64,000 nucleotides of DNA. It comes from Methylocystis rosea SV97 (GTDB lineage: Bacteria > Pseudomonadota > Alphaproteobacteria > Rhizobiales > Beijerinckiaceae). Below, piece after piece: positions 61,932 to 64,000 of the stretch (the stretch's first letter is position 1; the number at the start of each line of letters is the position of its first letter). The position numbers were made by a program, and so were the translations under genes. The notes below the pieces were generated by a model. That model saw only the letters and a program-made list of their open reading frames with translations. It was not told where the DNA came from and made no database searches. Where the stretch lies: positions 1,670,146-1,734,145 of the forward strand of contig NZ_KB889963.1 of assembly GCF_000372845.1 (NCBI RefSeq), read 5' to 3'.

Positions 61932-62918
61932 TCATTTGGGCCGCAGCTCCATGCCGACCTTCTTGCCGATAAAACGCAGCGTGTAGCCGCGCGTGTAATC
62001 AATGTTGGCGGGAACGACGCCGGCCTTCGCCATCTTGTCGAAAAAGCTCTTCATCCGCGCGTCGGTGATGACGCCGACGCCATAGGTCAGCGCGTCGCCG
62101 GAATCTACGATGCCGCGCTCCTTCATTTTGGCGAGGGAATAGGCGATCTGACCGTCGGTCATCTCCGGATTGTCGCGCTTGATCATCGCATTGGCTTGAG
62201 CGTTGTCGCCATAGAGATAATTGTACCAGCCGACAATCGAGGCGTCGACGAAGCGCTGCACGAGGTCGGGAGTCTTGGCGATCGTGTCGGCGCGCGACTC
62301 GATCGTGGTCGAATAGCCGTCATAGCCGTAGTCGTGCAAAAGAAAGACGTTGGGCGTGAAACCGCCCGCGCGCTCGATCGCGTAGGGCTCCGAGGTGAGA
62401 ATTCCCTCCTGAATCGATGTCTTGTCGGCAAGGAAGGGCGCCGAATTGAAATTATAGGGCTTGGCGTTTTGGTCCTTGAACCCATAGGCCTGCTTCAGCC
62501 ATTGCCAGACGGAAGCGCGCATGTCGCTGGCGATGAAAGCCGTCGCCTTCGGCAGATCTTCGAAACGATCGAGGCCGACGCCAGGATGCGACATGAAAAT
62601 CACCGGATCGACCTGAAACATGCTGGCGACGGTGACGACCGGCACGTTCTGCTGCACGGATTCGAACATCTGAATGGTGTTTGCGCCCATCGCGAAGTCG
62701 ACCCGGCCTGCGGCGAGCAGCAGCCGCGCGTTGAGCTGCGGACCGCCTTGCAAAAGGGTCACGTCGAGTCCGTAGCGCGCATAAGTGCCGTCGGCGATAG
62801 CCTGATAGAATCCGCCGTGCTCGGCTTGCGCCCGCCAATTGGTGGCGAAGCGCACCTTGTCGAGCGCGAGGGCGGGCGCTGCGATGAGGAGAGCGATGAG
62901 CAAGGCGACAAGGCGCAT
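61932..62918 (-). CDS. Periplasmic substrate-binding protein, NMT1/THI5-like
   Basis: A 328-residue exported binding protein: signal peptide RLVALLIALLIAAPALALDK, then VRFATNWRAQAEHGGFYQAI, YGLDVTLLQGGPQLNARLLL, AAGRVDFAMGANTIQMFESV, and a C-terminal YTRGYTLRFIGKKVGMELRP. The HGGFYQA...GLDVTLL...GRVDFAMG pattern is typical of NMT1/THI5-like proteins binding pyrimidine (thiamine precursor), riboflavin-type or sulfonate ligands. ATG 62918 is chosen by the signal peptide. No TPP riboswitch is visible in the 51-base gap to the TldD-like gene. Confidence 0.85.
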   Translation of the reverse strand: MRLVALLIALLIAAPALALDKVRFATNWRAQAEHGGFYQAIADGTYARYGLDVTLLQGGPQLNARLLLAAGRVDFAMGANTIQMFESVQQNVPVVTVASMFQVDPVIFMSHPGVGLDRFEDLPKATAFIASDMRASVWQWLKQAYGFKDQNAKPYNFNSAPFLADKTSIQEGILTSEPYAIERAGGFTPNVFLLHDYGYDGYSTTIESRADTIAKTPDLVQRFVDASIVGWYNYLYGDNAQANAMIKRDNPEMTDGQIAYSLAKMKERGIVDSGDALTYGVGVITDARMKSFFDKMAKAGVVPANIDYTRGYTLRFIGKKVGMELRPK

Positions 62919-62969
62919 GGTGCGGGCTCCGGCTGCGAGGCGCGCATCATACATGAACTCGCGCGGGCT

Positions 62970-64000
62970 CTATATCCCGCTCGACTTCGACGAGAAATTG
63001 AAGCCTTCGACGAGCATCGCCGGCGCCGCCGGCGCGCCGCCTTCGCCCGCCGCGCGCCAGGTCCGACGCGTTGGACCGAGCGCTTTGATGTTGCTGAACA
63101 GCTCGCCCAATCGCTGATTGAAGCGCATGTTGCGCATGGGCGCGACGATCCGGCCGTTCTCGATGAGAAAATTGCCGTCGCGGGTGAGGCCGGTCAGCAG
63201 CAGGCTCTTCCGATCGACGATATTGGTGTACCAAAACCTCGTCACCAGGACGCCGCGCCGCACCGAGCGGACCATATCGTGCAGTGGAACGTCGCCGCCG
63301 GACATCACGAAATTCTGCGCGAAGGGGATTGGTTCGGATTCGGTCTTTTGCGCCCAGGCGCGTGAACGATAGAGCGTCGTCACAACGCCGTTCTCGACAA
63401 ACGCGCGGGCGCGATGCGGCACGCCCTCGTAACCGACGGCGGCTTCGGGCGCCAGCGGATCGGCCGGATCGACGCGGATCGTGAGCTTTTCGTCAAAGAG
63501 CTTCTCGCCCAAAAGCGCGCCGCCGCCAGGACGCGCGAAGAAGCTTCTCCCCTCGTCGGCGGCGCGCGCCTCCATTGTTCTGATGAGCCAAAAAGCGAGC
63601 TCGGTCGTCGCCTCCGGCTCGAGAACGACGGTATAGGCGCCGGGTTCGAGATCAACCGGCGTTACGTCATGGGCGCCCTTGGCGCAGGCGACGCGCGCGA
63701 TCGCCTCCGCATCGAGTCGATCGGCGAAGAATTGATGCGCGCCGGCCCAGCCCGACCAAGCGTCGGCGCGGTTGCGCGCCGTGGCGGAAAGATCGATTTC
63801 GCTGCGCCGCTCATAGGCGAAAAGGCCGGCGCTCGTCGCATATGCGTCAAATCGCCTTGCTGTCGTCGCGCAGCCGAAGGTGTCGACGCCGATGCGCGCG
63901 CCTTCGTCGATGACGCGCGCCGCCGCGTCCGCGAGGGCGTCGAGGCGCAGATTGGCGGTCGCGTCGTCATAGCGGTCGGAGAAACCGTAATTCTGCGGGC
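62970..64000 (-). CDS. TldD/PmbA family metalloprotease homologue, 3' part (5' end beyond window)
   Basis: 343 codons are open from the window edge to the stop at 62970. The visible part is the C-terminal two thirds of a TldD/PmbA-type protein: YDDATANLRLDALADAAARV near the edge, VLEPEATTELAFWLIRTMEA, FFARPGGGALLGEKLFDEKL, HRARAFVENGVVTTLYRSRA and the C-terminal LTGLTRDGNFLIENGRIVAP with NMRFNQRLGELFSNIKALGP. TldD/PmbA proteins process peptides such as microcins and CcdA. The HExxxH region, carried by TldD-type members only, would be in the missing part. It leads into the ABC importer genes on the same strand. Confidence 0.85.
   Translation of the reverse strand, partial: PQNYGFSDRYDDATANLRLDALADAAARVIDEGARIGVDTFGCATTARRFDAYATSAGLFAYERRSEIDLSATARNRADAWSGWAGAHQFFADRLDAEAIARVACAKGAHDVTPVDLEPGAYTVVLEPEATTELAFWLIRTMEARAADEGRSFFARPGGGALLGEKLFDEKLTIRVDPADPLAPEAAVGYEGVPHRARAFVENGVVTTLYRSRAWAQKTESEPIPFAQNFVMSGGDVPLHDMVRSVRRGVLVTRFWYTNIVDRKSLLLTGLTRDGNFLIENGRIVAPMRNMRFNQRLGELFSNIKALGPTRRTWRAAGEGGAPAAPAMLVEGFNFSSKSSGI

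Noticed and set aside
62919-62969. TPP riboswitch ahead of the THI5-like binding protein
   Set aside because: The gap is only 51 bases and lacks the conserved CUGAGA-type elements.
1-64000. CRISPR arrays, tRNA or rRNA genes, IS elements
   Set aside because: No regularly spaced repeats, no recognisable clover-leaf with conserved arms, and no transposase frames were seen; short palindromic repeats are the only repetitive DNA.

Overview
The window is 64 kb of GC-rich alphaproteobacterial chromosome. The order Hyphomicrobiales (Rhizobiales) is suggested by four things: the split F0 operon atpI-atpB-atpE-atpF'-atpF without the F1 genes, the ctaC-ctaD-ctaB-CoxF-ctaG-ctaE-DUF983-surf1-thrC block, the phaA-phaB/phaR locus, and single copies of an IalB-family protein and a DUF2778 protein. 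A methylotroph or methanotroph of the Methylocystaceae/Beijerinckiaceae type would fit, but no C1 or nitrogen-fixation marker lies in the window, so genus is an inference only. I saw no rRNA, tRNA, CRISPR array, integrase or insertion sequence.

Layout. 0-6 kb: cobU, a PHB-depolymerase-type esterase, metY, a Q-rich secreted protein and an S9 oligopeptidase. 6-16 kb: a PsiF-like protein, a long-chain polyprenyl diphosphate synthase, a TrmN6-like methyltransferase, a B12-binding radical SAM protein, a DUF2778 protein, a decayed SDR gene beside a solitary OLD-family ATPase-TOPRIM gene, then glyQ without glyS. 16-24 kb: a ChaC-like protein, smc, an AT-richer two-gene islet (HD phosphohydrolase + YwgA-like protein) with an exact alphaproteobacterial LexA box at its promoter, and a frameshifted AI-2E-type permease. 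24-29 kb: a bacteriophytochrome histidine kinase with a C-terminal receiver, a ceramidase-family protein and a CPBP-like protein. 29-41 kb: the F0 operon, two exported proteins, the aa3 oxidase operon with assembly factors, and thrC. 41-50 kb: GNAT, rph, an EF-G paralogue, pirin, and a LysR-controlled CMD/DUF1348/PNPOx cluster whose last gene is frameshifted. 49-54 kb: an L,D-transpeptidase, a YbhN-like membrane protein, and phaA-phaB with divergent phaR. 54-64 kb: a broken low-GC PD-(D/E)XK-like gene, ychF, a di-haem cytochrome, a second large L,D-transpeptidase, a GNAT, a THI5/NMT1-type ABC importer, and the 3' part of a TldD/PmbA gene.

Together the genes cover respiration (F0, cytochrome oxidase and its haem and copper assembly), PHB storage (synthesis, regulation, depolymerisation) and envelope modification (three L,D-transpeptidase-like proteins). 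Three AT-richer islets interrupt this core at 12.5-14.4, 21.1-23.0 and 54.5-55.1 kb. They hold the best candidates for acquired or defence functions. At least five families of short palindromic intergenic repeats are scattered between genes. Three genes carry single-base frameshifts or look broken, so either gene decay or base-calling errors are present.
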